This document shows positions 1-7,889 of a stretch of 15,042 nucleotides of DNA, in pieces. Made by a program: the position numbers and the translations under genes. Location of the stretch: positions 1 through 15,042 of the forward strand of contig JABSSB010000149.1 of NCBI GenBank assembly GCA_013214715.1, read 5' to 3'. Source of the DNA: Paracoccaceae bacterium. GTDB taxonomy: Bacteria; Pseudomonadota; Alphaproteobacteria; Rhodobacterales; Rhodobacteraceae. The stretch's first letter is position 1, and every line of letters begins with the position of its first letter. The notes below the pieces were generated by a model. That model had not been told where the DNA came from and did no database searches. It saw only the letters and a list, made by a program, of their open reading frames with translations.

Positions 1-1
1 C

Positions 2-973
2 ATGGTGGTCTTTGTGCCCTTGACCATGATGAGCTACACGACCTTTCCCTTTCTGCTCCTTGCCTTGCATCTTGCCGATCCTGAAAACCGGAAATCATGG
101 GGCGTCTTGATCAGGGAATGGTTGTGGTTTTGCGGGTGTTTCACCCTTGCCGTGGGGATGATCTATGGTCTCAACTACCTGATCATCGGAGAATTGGATG
201 TGCCACTGGATCGTTGGCGCTATCAAATCTCAACCGGGTTACAAATAGGTACGCTGTCGCTGAGCGAGGTCTTGCACACATCTTATCTAGGATTGGCCCT
301 TGTCATAGGCTCAGGACAGCTCACGCTTGGTGAGGCGATTCTCGCTCTGGGCTTTGTGATGGTCGTTGTGCTGTGGCGTCAGAACAAGAAAGACGCCGTT
401 GCGCTGATCATGGTGCTTGCGACGGGCACAGGCGCATTGGTCATGCACATGATCGACACCCGATACCCGTCCAATCCAAGAGCTTATGTTTTTTTCTGGC
501 CGGTCCTTGTGCTGTTGGTACTGTGGGTCTGGTCGGGCTTGCCCGAGGCGGCGAAAACCGCGCGTGATCGTGTGCTGAAACTGGCCGTGCTGGTGTTAGG
601 CTTTTCGATGGTGATGAATTTCTTGCAATTCGTCAGCTACCGTCCGTGGCAGGCGGAAACCCAAAACATGGCCGAAGCGCTACGCGACACCCCTGATCCG
701 CTTTTCATGACCGGCAATCACAAGCTTCTCAAAAGCGCATTGCACGCTTCGGTGACGGAACATAATGGGGTTCTCCTGCGCATCAAGGCTTTGACCGGAC
801 GCGACATGATCTATTGCGAGCCGTCGACCGAGGCTTGCAAAGACCTCGACCCTACTCTTGTCAATGGCCATAACAATGGCGCGGGCTGGATCATTTATCA
901 GACAGACCAGGGCACCGTTCTGGCGTTCCCCCGTCCTTTGCTTACGGAAGATCCACAAGCTCCCGAGGGATGA
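2..973 (+). CDS. Polytopic membrane protein, 5'-truncated by window edge, function unknown
   Basis: The frame is open from base 2 to a TGA at 971-973 and gives 323 residues. The first residues already sit inside a hydrophobic segment (MVVFVPLTMMSYTTFPFLLL), so the true start is probably upstream and the gene partial. I count about six to seven hydrophobic spans (near residues 1-22, 40-60, 83-103, 108-125, 132-150, 163-180, 190-212). They are followed by a soluble tail of about 110 residues with a CEPSTEAC cysteine pair that could form a disulfide if the tail is periplasmic. Many TM segments followed by a soluble C-terminal domain recalls GT39-type glycosyltransferases or other cell-surface polysaccharide proteins, but no diagnostic motif is visible, so I assign no function. 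Base composition is lower in GC than the rest (about 52% in the first 60 bases), which suggests a different history. The 3' end overlaps the convergent sixA-like gene by 32 bases. Confidence 0.75.
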   Translation: MVVFVPLTMMSYTTFPFLLLALHLADPENRKSWGVLIREWLWFCGCFTLAVGMIYGLNYLIIGELDVPLDRWRYQISTGLQIGTLSLSEVLHTSYLGLALVIGSGQLTLGEAILALGFVMVVVLWRQNKKDAVALIMVLATGTGALVMHMIDTRYPSNPRAYVFFWPVLVLLVLWVWSGLPEAAKTARDRVLKLAVLVLGFSMVMNFLQFVSYRPWQAETQNMAEALRDTPDPLFMTGNHKLLKSALHASVTEHNGVLLRIKALTGRDMIYCEPSTEACKDLDPTLVNGHNNGAGWIIYQTDQGTVLAFPRPLLTEDPQAPEG

Positions 974-1442
974 CAAAACCGCGCGCGCGGGCTGTACCCC
1001 AGTTGATCTGATGCCAATTCGTGACAGGCAGGTCGGCCACAAGCGTCGCGCAGGTCGGATAGTCGCGAAATCGGGGGTGATCCGGCACGGCGCTGACCAG
1101 GCGGGCGGCGCAATCGGCAATGCCGGGGCTGTGCCCCAGCATTAAAACGGTCTGGCCCGTCGCGCTCCGCAGCACCTCCATCATGGTGTCAGCCTCGGCA
1201 TGGTAGAGATCGCGTAAGCGTTGGGTTGGCGCCGTGACGCCCAGCCCGGCCAGTGTGTCCAGGGTGCGCGTCGCGGTTGAGGTCAGCACCTCATCCGGCA
1301 GCAGGTCACGCGCCCGCAGCCAATCGCCCAAAGCTGCAGCGGACCGGCGCCCGCGTTTGTTCAGCGGGCGATCATGATCCGGCAGCGCCATGTTGGACCA
1401 GCTGGATTTGGCGTGGCGCATCAGGATCAGGGTGCGGGTCAT
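942..1442 (-). CDS. SixA-type histidine phosphatase
   Basis: This 166-residue protein belongs to the histidine phosphatase superfamily, SixA-like branch, which removes phosphate from phosphohistidine or small phosphoesters in the cytoplasm. Visible signs are the N-terminal catalytic motif LILMRHAKSSW (R9, H10; RHA in place of the classical RHG), R59 in TSTATRT, an acidic residue in YHAEAD (E83), and the second catalytic histidine in LGHSPG (H104). Length and order fit SixA proteins (about 160 residues). The ATG at 1442 overlaps the stop of the upstream iron-sulfur gene (ATGA, 1439-1442), so it is the last gene of the argB cluster and probably translationally coupled. In E. coli SixA acts on phosphotransferase (NPr/HPr-like) phosphohistidines; whether this one does is not shown here. 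Its 3' end runs 32 bases into the convergent membrane-protein gene. Confidence 0.9.
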   Translation of the reverse strand: MTRTLILMRHAKSSWSNMALPDHDRPLNKRGRRSAAALGDWLRARDLLPDEVLTSTATRTLDTLAGLGVTAPTQRLRDLYHAEADTMMEVLRSATGQTVLMLGHSPGIADCAARLVSAVPDHPRFRDYPTCATLVADLPVTNWHQINWGTARARGFVIPRELVDLP

Positions 1443-2059
1443 GGGTGGAAGCTTCTCATGTGATGAGCGGATTGCGCGTCGGATCGGCCAAAGCCTTGGC
1501 TGATCGGGCAGGCCCGACGCACCTTGCAGCCCCGGCCCATGCAGTCTGCCCCATCCTCGGTATCAAGGAAAGCGTGGCAGGATGGCACGTCATAAGGGGC
1601 AGTGCCGCTTAACGCGCTCACAGGGCAGGCGGTGATGCAGGGCTTTTCGGCGCAGCTGTCGCAAGGGCTGGCGCCGGTATCGGGCGCCCAGCCCAGATCG
1701 TGATCAAACCGCAGTGCGCCCCGATAGGAAATCATCAGCCCTGCCAGATCATGCACCAACATGCCCGTCGGGCTGGGCCATGCGCGGCCCGTGTCGAAGG
1801 CCCAGCGGATAAAGGGCTGATAGGGCGGGCCGCCAAACGGAAACAGCGGCTCTGCCCCCAACGCCTGCGCCAAATCCCCCACCACCCGCAGCGACCAGAG
1901 ATCCACAGGGTCGGGCGCTGCAAATTCGGGTGCGTCCTGCAACGCGGCCCAGAAGGCGGCATCCGCGCCCAGCAAAACCAGGCTTTGGCCATCTTCGACG
2001 AGATGCCCCATGAGCATCAGCCCCTTGGGCAAGGCCGCCTGCAGCCTCTGCGGTGTCAT
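1439..2059 (-). CDS. Iron-sulfur (ferredoxin-like) protein, 8 cysteines
   Basis: A 206-residue protein with an N-terminal region of about 130 residues without recognised motifs and a cysteine-rich C-terminal third. Eight cysteines lie at about 133, 136, 141, 145, 161, 173, 178 and 184. The first four form CDSCAEKPCITACP, a [4Fe-4S] binding pattern (C-X2-C-X4-C-X3-C-P), and C184 is again followed by proline (RACPI). This suggests one and possibly two clusters. The arrangement resembles the ferredoxin part of epoxyqueuosine reductase (QueG)-like proteins, but the cobalamin/substrate domain is not evident and the protein is much shorter, so I do not call it QueG. It lies between argB and the SixA-like gene with 4-base ATGA overlaps on both sides, so all three are probably expressed together. 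A redox or electron-transfer role is inferred; the partner is unknown. Confidence 0.85.
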   Translation of the reverse strand: MTPQRLQAALPKGLMLMGHLVEDGQSLVLLGADAAFWAALQDAPEFAAPDPVDLWSLRVVGDLAQALGAEPLFPFGGPPYQPFIRWAFDTGRAWPSPTGMLVHDLAGLMISYRGALRFDHDLGWAPDTGASPCDSCAEKPCITACPVSALSGTAPYDVPSCHAFLDTEDGADCMGRGCKVRRACPISQGFGRSDAQSAHHMRSFHP

Positions 2060-2919
2060 TGTGCGCGGATCAGCGATCCGGCCCCGTGTTCGGTGAACAG
2101 CTCCAACAGACAGGCATTGGGCGCGCGCCCGTCCAGAATGACCACCGCCCGCACGCCCTGCTGCAGCGCGTCCAGAGCGGTCTGGGTCTTGGGGATCATC
2201 CCGCCCGCGATGGTGCCATCACTGGTCATGTCGCGAATCTGGCCCGCGTTCAATTCGGTCAGCACATCGCCTTCGGCATTCTTGACGCCGGATACATCCG
2301 TCAGCAGCAAAAGCCGGTCCGCCCGCAAGGCTCCGGCAATCGCCCCGGCAGCGGTGTCGCCATTGACGTTGAAGGTCTCGCCCTCTCGGCCTGCGCCCAA
2401 GGGCGCGATCACCGGGATGATGTCGTCACGAAACAGATTGTGCAGCAGGGCCGGGTTCATCTCGACCGGATCCCCGACAAAGCCCAGTTCCGGGTCCGCG
2501 GGATCGCATATCATCAGATTGGCATCCTTGCCCGACAGGCCCACCGCCGCGCCGCCCTGCCGGTTGATCGCCTGCACGATGCGCTTGTTCACCAGCCCCG
2601 ACAGCACCATTTCAACCACCTCGACCGTGGCCGTGTCGGTGACGCGCTTGCCGTTGACGAAGTCGCTTTGGATATCGAGCCGTTTCAGCATCGCGTTGAT
2701 CATCGGCCCGCCGCCATGCACGATCACCGGGTTGATGCCGACCTGCCGCATCAGCACCACGTCGCGGGCAAAGCTGTCCATCGCCTCGTCCGAGCCCATG
2801 GCATGGCCGCCCAGCTTGATCACGACGATGGCCCCGTCATAGCGTTGCAGATAAGGCAGCGCCCGGCTGAGCGTGTCGGCAGTGGCGATCCAGTCGCGGT
2901 TCATGTCCTGAGTCTTCAT
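2056..2919 (-). CDS. argB: Acetylglutamate kinase
   Basis: ArgB phosphorylates N-acetyl-L-glutamate with ATP, the second step of arginine synthesis, in the cytoplasm. The 287-residue product shows the amino-acid kinase fold: VVIKLGGHAMG near residue 32 (phosphate-binding lysine and glycines), IVHGGGPMINAML near 66 (glycine-rich acetylglutamate site), FVNGKRVTD near 87, NVNGDTAAGAIAGAL near 185 and GGMIPKTQTALDAL near 240. The N-terminal helix before the kinase core (WIATADTLSRALPYLQRY) is typical of arginine-inhibited hexameric enzymes, so feedback inhibition by arginine is likely (family knowledge, not tested). I chose the ATG at 2919 because a GAGGGA Shine-Dalgarno lies 7 bases upstream, in the loop of a perfect hairpin. 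An ATG at 2904 is the alternative. Its stop overlaps the next start (ATGA at 2056-2059). Confidence 0.97.
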   Translation of the reverse strand: MKTQDMNRDWIATADTLSRALPYLQRYDGAIVVIKLGGHAMGSDEAMDSFARDVVLMRQVGINPVIVHGGGPMINAMLKRLDIQSDFVNGKRVTDTATVEVVEMVLSGLVNKRIVQAINRQGGAAVGLSGKDANLMICDPADPELGFVGDPVEMNPALLHNLFRDDIIPVIAPLGAGREGETFNVNGDTAAGAIAGALRADRLLLLTDVSGVKNAEGDVLTELNAGQIRDMTSDGTIAGGMIPKTQTALDALQQGVRAVVILDGRAPNACLLELFTEHGAGSLIRAQ

Positions 2920-2939
2920 CCTGTCATCCCTCTGACAGG
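2920..2939 (-). promoter_or_regulatory. Hairpin presenting the argB ribosome binding site
   Basis: Read on the minus strand, the 20 bases just before the argB ATG are CCTGTCA-GAGGGA-TGACAGG. The two 7-base arms are perfectly complementary and the six-base loop is the Shine-Dalgarno sequence. The 3' arm is flush with the start codon. The symmetry is seen directly; a role in translation control, or alternatively as a DNA operator, is inference. Confidence 0.55.
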
Positions 2940-2966
2940 CTGCATGTCACGGAAAGCGCGTCGGGG

Positions 2967-3617
2967 TCAATCAAGCCCGGCGATGATACTGCGCAGCGTG
3001 GCAATCCCATCGCCTTTTTCGCTGCTCGTCATCACCAGTTCCGGGAAAGCGGCCGGGTGGGATTGCAGCGCCGCACGTGTCCGCGCGATGGAGGCATCGC
3101 GGTCCTTCGGCTTGACCTTGTCGGCCTTGGTCATCACGACCTGAAACGGCACGGCAGCCGTGTCCAGCAGGCTCATGATCTCATCATCGACCTTCTTCAC
3201 ACCATGGCGGCTGTCGATCAGGACAAAGGCCCGGCGCAGGGTCTGGCGGCCTTGCAGATATTGCTTCAGCAGGCGCTGCCATTTCTCCACCACGGCCAGC
3301 GGGGCTTCTGCAAAGCCATAGCCGGGCAGATCGACCAGATAGATGGGGCCTTGGGTGAAATAGTTGATCTCTTGCGTGCGGCCCGGCGTGTTCGACGCGC
3401 GCGCCAAGCCCTTGGTTCCGGTCAGCGCGTTGATCAAGCTGGATTTGCCCACATTCGACCGCCCGGCAAAGCAGATCTCGGGCCGGTCGGCCGGAGGCAG
3501 ACCCGCCATCGCCACCACGCCTTTGATAAACTCGGATTGTCCGGCAAAAAGCTTGCGTCCGGCCTCAAGGCTGGGGGCGTCCGGGTCTTCGACAAAGGGG
3601 AAGGGCAGGGTGCTCAC
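2967..3617 (-). CDS. engB: Ribosome biogenesis GTP-binding protein YihA/YsxC/EngB
   Basis: A 216-residue cytoplasmic GTPase of the EngB family, needed for late assembly of the large ribosomal subunit. All GTPase motifs are visible: G1 GRSNVGKSS (52-60), the G2 region around NTPGRTQEINYF (76-87), G3 DLPGYG (96-101), G4 TKAD (163-166) and G5 around TSS (197-199). The NTPGRTQ and LVDLPGYGFA signatures are family-specific. The start is a GTG at 3617; the longer upstream frame only shadows the MOSC gene. The GTG overlaps the MOSC stop by 4 bases (GTGA, 3614-3617), which supports both the start choice and translational coupling. The stop lies 47 bases upstream of the argB start. Confidence 0.95.
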   Translation of the reverse strand: MSTLPFPFVEDPDAPSLEAGRKLFAGQSEFIKGVVAMAGLPPADRPEICFAGRSNVGKSSLINALTGTKGLARASNTPGRTQEINYFTQGPIYLVDLPGYGFAEAPLAVVEKWQRLLKQYLQGRQTLRRAFVLIDSRHGVKKVDDEIMSLLDTAAVPFQVVMTKADKVKPKDRDASIARTRAALQSHPAAFPELVMTSSEKGDGIATLRSIIAGLD

Positions 3618-4360
3618 AGCAGGGTCACCGTATCGCCGGGGGCCACGCGACCGGGGCGGATGACCTCGGCATAGACGCCGAATTCCTGATGCCCCAGATC
3701 GTTGAGCACCTTCAGCGTATCCGCATCGCGCTGGCCGGTTTCGACATTGACCGTGGTGGCCAGACAGCGGGTGATCTGTTCGCGCACGGCCAGAACAGCC
3801 TGGCCGATCTGCACCTCGCGCCCGATCCAATCGGCCTCTTCCCATGGTGGCAGGCCATCCATCCAGATATTCCCGCGCCAGCGCAGGATCGACAGCTCAG
3901 GACGCCCAAGTCGCTGCGCGATCACGCGATGCGAGGCCAGATTGTTCAGCGCGATGGACGGAAAATCGCTATCCGTCATGCCACGGCCCGGCACACGGAT
4001 GACGCGGCTGGATTGCGCGCGGTTTGCAGGCACCAAAGGCGCCGACCATGCCACGATCTCGGCCCCTTGCGTGTCCGGGTTCGCGGTGATCTCGCCCAGT
4101 TTGGGGTGGCGCAGGGTCACGGTCCCTGCGGCCGCGTCCCAACTGGCGTCGATCGCCATCAGCTCGGGCGCTTTGGCGCCGCGGCTGAAATTGGTGCAGG
4201 GTACCCATGCGGAGCCGTCCGCGGCGCTTTCGCTATGGGCAATGGCCCAGCGGCGGTCGCCGGGCAGGCATTGGCCGGGCTCAAGCTGCACATCTTGCAA
4301 CTCCTCCCGGCCATGGCTCTTGATCGGGTGCCGCCACAGGCTTGCAACGGAGCCGGTCAT
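3614..4360 (-). CDS. MOSC domain-containing protein
   Basis: A 248-residue protein with an N-terminal MOSC beta-barrel region (SVASLWRHPIKSHG at the start) and a C-terminal MOSC domain. MOSC domains derive from molybdenum-cofactor sulfurases and occur in proteins handling sulfur or molybdopterin ligands, such as YiiM/YcbX and the mARC N-hydroxylamine reductases. Visible family signs are DFPSIALNNLASHRV, ILRWRGNIWMDG, WEEADWIGREVQIG and TRCLATTVNVETGQRD; the last contains the conserved cysteine where the cofactor metal or persulfide would bind. The ATG at 4360 overlaps the yidC stop (ATGA, 4357-4360) and the 3' end overlaps engB, so the gene is embedded in the yidC-engB translation unit. The substrate is unknown. 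The absence of a C-terminal ferredoxin domain argues against a complete YcbX-type reductase. Confidence 0.9.
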   Translation of the reverse strand: MTGSVASLWRHPIKSHGREELQDVQLEPGQCLPGDRRWAIAHSESAADGSAWVPCTNFSRGAKAPELMAIDASWDAAAGTVTLRHPKLGEITANPDTQGAEIVAWSAPLVPANRAQSSRVIRVPGRGMTDSDFPSIALNNLASHRVIAQRLGRPELSILRWRGNIWMDGLPPWEEADWIGREVQIGQAVLAVREQITRCLATTVNVETGQRDADTLKVLNDLGHQEFGVYAEVIRPGRVAPGDTVTLL

Positions 4361-6189
4361 TTCTCTTCCGTTTTCTCGCCGCGTTTGAACGAGGATTTGA
4401 TGTTGCCAAACACGTCCGGCGTATAACCTTGGCTGCGCATGATCATGAATTGCTGCACGAAGGTGATCACGTTGTTCGCAATCCAGTAGATCACCAGACC
4501 CGAGGCAAACCCGCCGAGCATGAACATGAACACCCACGGCATCCACGCAAAGATCATCTGCTGTGTTGGGTCCGTGGGCGCCGGGTTCAGCTTTTGCTGC
4601 AGCCACATCGAAATACCCAGAAGCAGCGGCAAAATCCCGATCATGATCAGAGCCAGGAACGATTCGGGCGCTGGCCCAGCCCAAGGCAGCAGGCCAAACA
4701 AATTCATGATCGAGGTTGGATCCGGCGCGGACAGATCCCGGAACGGGCCGAACCAGGGCGCGTGACGCAATTCGATCGTGACAAAAATCACCTTGTAGAG
4801 CGAGAAGAAGATCGGGATCTGCAGCAGGATCGGCAAACAGCCCGCGGCGGGGTTCACCTTTTCCTTCTTATAAAGCTCCATCATCCCCTGCTGAAGCTTC
4901 TGGCGGTCGTCGCCCGCGGCTTCTTTCAGCTTCTCCATCTGTGGCTGCAATTCCTTCATCTTCGCCATGGAGACATAGGATTTATAAGCCAGCGGCAGCA
5001 GCACTGCCTTGAGGATCAGGGTCAGAGCGATGATCGCCCAGCCCATATTGCCGATCAGGATGTTCAGTTCATGCAGCAGCCAGAAGATCGGTTTGGTCAG
5101 GAAGAAGAACCAGCCCCAGTCGATGGAATCCAGAAAGCCTTCGATCCCATCCTGACGTTCGTAATTGCGGATCGCTTCCCATTCCTTGGCGCCGGCAAAA
5201 AGCCGTGAGGTCACGGTGACTGCCTCGCCGGGGGCCAGCGTTTGCGTGCCCTGCACGGTTTCCGCCTGATAGATGTCGCGGGTCTCGTCATAGCGGGACA
5301 CGGCGCGGAACCGCGTGCCAGGTTCGGGGATCAGCGTGGTCATCCAGTAATGGTCAGTGAACCCGATCCAGCCATTGGCTTCGATCTGTTGGATCTCCGA
5401 TTTCACGCCCTGCACGCGGTCATCGGGCATGTCGGGCATGTCGGAATAATCGGTTTCCGTCAGCGTGCCATCGGCCATCGCGATAATGCCTTCATGCAGG
5501 ATGAAGAAATTCTTCAGATTCTTTGGCTCGCCATGGCGGGCAATGATGCCATATGGCGCCATGGCCACGGTCGTGTCGCCGTTATTCGTCACGGTTTGGG
5601 TGATCGTGAACATGTAGTTTTCGTCCACATCGATCTCACGGCTGAAGGTCAGACCATTGCCATTGTCCCAATCCAGGATGATCGGGCTGTCCGTGCCCAG
5701 AACATTGTCGCCACGCTGGGTCCAGATCGTATTGGGGCCGGGCACGTCTTCGGGGGCCAGCCCGCTGGCGGGGGCCCAGCCATGCAGCGTGTAATAGGCG
5801 TCGATCTCGCTGACCGGGCGCAGCATGGTGACAATCGGGCTCTTCGGATCGATGGTGACGTGGTAATCTTTCAGGCGCAGATCGTCCAGGCGTCCGCCTT
5901 GCAGAGAGATCGACCCCTCAAGGCGCGGGGTGTCGATGGCGATGCGCGGCGTATCTACGGCCTGCTCTTGGGGTGCAGGCGCGGCACCGGGAACGGATTC
6001 GATGGCCCCGCTGGTCACGGTGGTTGTCCCGCCTGTGGCCGCCGCGCCGGGCGGAACCAGCTCTTCGGCGGTCATCTCTGACAGCTGCTCGGGATCAGGC
6101 TCCGGTGGGGGGAACAGGATAAACCATCCCAGGATCACCAGAAAGCTTAGCGCAGTGGCCAGGATGAGGTTCTTGTTCTGATCGTCCAT
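4357..6189 (-). CDS. yidC: Membrane protein insertase YidC
   Basis: YidC inserts proteins into the inner membrane, alone or with the Sec translocon. The 610-residue product has the Gram-negative layout: an N-terminal TM helix (about 7-25), a proline- and alanine-rich linker (27-80), a large periplasmic P1 domain (about 85-345) and the conserved insertase core (from about 355). In the core are the TM2 region ending in AIIALTLILKAVLLPLAY, the cytoplasmic C1 hairpin (YVSMAKMKELQPQMEKLKE), PAAGCLPILLQIPIFFSLYK and the last helices around WMPWVFMFMLGGFASGLVIYW. At the position of the E. coli hydrophilic-groove arginine (R366) this protein has lysine (K394), keeping the positive charge. The ATG at 6189 gives MDDQNKNLILA, the usual alphaproteobacterial start; a longer frame from 6249 lacks support. 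It heads the tightly coupled yidC-MOSC-engB unit. Confidence 0.97.
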   Translation of the reverse strand: MDDQNKNLILATALSFLVILGWFILFPPPEPDPEQLSEMTAEELVPPGAAATGGTTTVTSGAIESVPGAAPAPQEQAVDTPRIAIDTPRLEGSISLQGGRLDDLRLKDYHVTIDPKSPIVTMLRPVSEIDAYYTLHGWAPASGLAPEDVPGPNTIWTQRGDNVLGTDSPIILDWDNGNGLTFSREIDVDENYMFTITQTVTNNGDTTVAMAPYGIIARHGEPKNLKNFFILHEGIIAMADGTLTETDYSDMPDMPDDRVQGVKSEIQQIEANGWIGFTDHYWMTTLIPEPGTRFRAVSRYDETRDIYQAETVQGTQTLAPGEAVTVTSRLFAGAKEWEAIRNYERQDGIEGFLDSIDWGWFFFLTKPIFWLLHELNILIGNMGWAIIALTLILKAVLLPLAYKSYVSMAKMKELQPQMEKLKEAAGDDRQKLQQGMMELYKKEKVNPAAGCLPILLQIPIFFSLYKVIFVTIELRHAPWFGPFRDLSAPDPTSIMNLFGLLPWAGPAPESFLALIMIGILPLLLGISMWLQQKLNPAPTDPTQQMIFAWMPWVFMFMLGGFASGLVIYWIANNVITFVQQFMIMRSQGYTPDVFGNIKSSFKRGEKTEEK

Positions 6190-6294
6190 CTGTAGCGGTC
6201 GCCCTGATCGTGTCAACACTCCGCTGCGTTCAACAGAGGTGTGGTCCAAAGGTCAAGCGGAAAGGGACAATCGCCCCTGCGACCGCCTGCCCGA

Positions 6295-7821
6295 TCAGGA
6301 GCGGTGACCGACCGTCGGCGCAGGCACAAGACGCGCGCGATGGTTGGAAATCCAAGTCAATGTCTCATCCATCGGCATAGGCAAGGCGATGCCATAGCCC
6401 TGCACATGGCGGCAGCCCAACTGCGCCAGCATCGCATGTTCACCCGGCGTTTCCGCGCCTTCGCCCAGCGTGTCGATGCCCAATTTGTCGGTCATAGTCA
6501 GCACCGCCGCAATCACGCGCTGCTGTTCAGGGTCGCGATCCACCGCGCGCACCAGCGAGCGGTCGATCTTGATGCGCGACACATTCAACCGCCGGATCGC
6601 TGAAACAGATGCATTCCCGGTCCCGAAATCATCCATGTCGATGCGACATCCCATTTCGGACAGGCGCGTGACGCAGCCAATCACCGACTCATCCTGACTG
6701 TCTGTCACCACGCTTTCCAGAATCTCGACCGCCAACCGGTCTGTGGGCAGTCCCGCTTGCTCCAGCCGCCAGGCCACACGCTCGGGCAGATTGGGGTCGC
6801 GCAGATCATCTTCAGTGAAATTCACCCCGATCTGCGGCACATTCAACCCCGCCGTATCCCAACGGGCCATCGCCTCAATCGCCTGCGCCAACATCACATC
6901 GCTGAGCCTGTCGAGCAGATTGGCTTCGCGCAGGGCGGGCAGGAACTGGCCGGGGCCCAGCACACCCAGTTCGGGATGATGCCACCGCGCCAGCGCCTCA
7001 AACCCCGACACATCGCCGGTATCGGTGCTGATTTGTGGCTGGAACCATGCCGTGATCTCGCCATCATCCAAAGCCCGGGCCGCAGATTTCCGCAGCCGAA
7101 GCTGTATCTGCGATTTCTGCGCCAGATCGCGGGTGAAGCCCCGCAACCCGCTCACACCCTGCAATTGCGCTTCAACCAAGGCGACCTCCGCCGCTTCAAG
7201 CCAAGAGGCCGCTGTCTCCCCCGGATTGCGGTTAAGCTGACAAAAGCCGATGGACGCCGTGGCATGCAGTGTCAGCTGTTCGGTCCGGATCAGCTTTTCC
7301 ACCGTGGTTTGAATCCGTCCTGCGATATTGATGCAGGTTTCCAGATCGACCTGTGGCCCGGGATTGAGAGCAAAGCAATAGCGCCCATCGCCGACCTGAA
7401 GCATCATATCCCCCGGGCGCAGCATCGCCCGCAGCCGCGCGCCGATCCGTTCAGCAATCAGATCGGCCTGCTGATGGCCGAACCGGTCCTGCATGCGGGC
7501 AAAATCATCAATCTCCATCACGAAACAGGCTGATGCCGCCCGTGCCAGGTCCAGCCCATCACGCGGCATGCTGAGCGGCGTCAGCAGTGTCAGAAAATCC
7601 TGCCGCGTGCCGGTATCCCGCGCAACCAGAGGGGCGACGCGCGGGTTGCGCCCTTTCAGCCGCAGGCCCAGCACCAGCACAGGCATCACGGCGGCCACGG
7701 CAATCAGCCCGATTTCTCCCCAGATCTTGAAGGCCGCCAGGCTGGTCAGCGGCACCACAAGGAGCATCAGCTGCAGCGGCTGCGAGGGGGCCGGGGCCGG
7801 TGAGCCGGAAAGTCGTGTCAT
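6295..7821 (-). CDS. Cyclic-di-GMP phosphodiesterase (EAL) with degenerate GGDEF domain
   Basis: A 508-residue inner-membrane signalling protein. Two hydrophobic helices lie at about 18-32 and 38-55, followed by a GGDEF-like domain (about 95-230) and an EAL domain (about 245-490). The GGDEF motif is degenerate (VGDGRY at 143-148 in place of GGDEF), so cyclase activity is unlikely. The EAL domain keeps the residues needed to hydrolyse c-di-GMP: E275 in FEALARW, N334 in GVNFTEDDL, E366/E369 in AVEILES, D397-D398 in DMDDFGTG, K418 in RIKIDRS, E454/E457 in GEGAET and Q474. It should therefore be an active phosphodiesterase lowering c-di-GMP, which favours motility over biofilm. I chose the ATG at 7821, with GGAG 10 bases upstream; a TTG at 7839 would add six residues. 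It lies 68 bases after ttcA on the same strand and may be cotranscribed with it. Confidence 0.93.
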   Translation of the reverse strand: MTRLSGSPAPAPSQPLQLMLLVVPLTSLAAFKIWGEIGLIAVAAVMPVLVLGLRLKGRNPRVAPLVARDTGTRQDFLTLLTPLSMPRDGLDLARAASACFVMEIDDFARMQDRFGHQQADLIAERIGARLRAMLRPGDMMLQVGDGRYCFALNPGPQVDLETCINIAGRIQTTVEKLIRTEQLTLHATASIGFCQLNRNPGETAASWLEAAEVALVEAQLQGVSGLRGFTRDLAQKSQIQLRLRKSAARALDDGEITAWFQPQISTDTGDVSGFEALARWHHPELGVLGPGQFLPALREANLLDRLSDVMLAQAIEAMARWDTAGLNVPQIGVNFTEDDLRDPNLPERVAWRLEQAGLPTDRLAVEILESVVTDSQDESVIGCVTRLSEMGCRIDMDDFGTGNASVSAIRRLNVSRIKIDRSLVRAVDRDPEQQRVIAAVLTMTDKLGIDTLGEGAETPGEHAMLAQLGCRHVQGYGIALPMPMDETLTWISNHRARLVPAPTVGHRS

Positions 7822-7889
7822 GGTCAGGCATCTCCACAAAGAAGCGACGCGTTGACCGAAGGGAGTAGCCTATGACTATGAGCGTGGGG

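Noticed and set aside
1700..3144. Two long plus-strand open frames (1700-2842 and 2053-3144)
   Set aside because: They are antisense to the iron-sulfur, argB and engB genes, are rich in Ser/Arg/Pro or His/Gln/Asp without motifs, and have no supporting ribosome binding sites.
6190..6230. TTGACA on the minus strand near 6210 as a yidC promoter
   Set aside because: With 17-base spacing the -10 hexamer would be ACAGAT overlapping the yidC start codon, leaving no leader; the match is probably chance.
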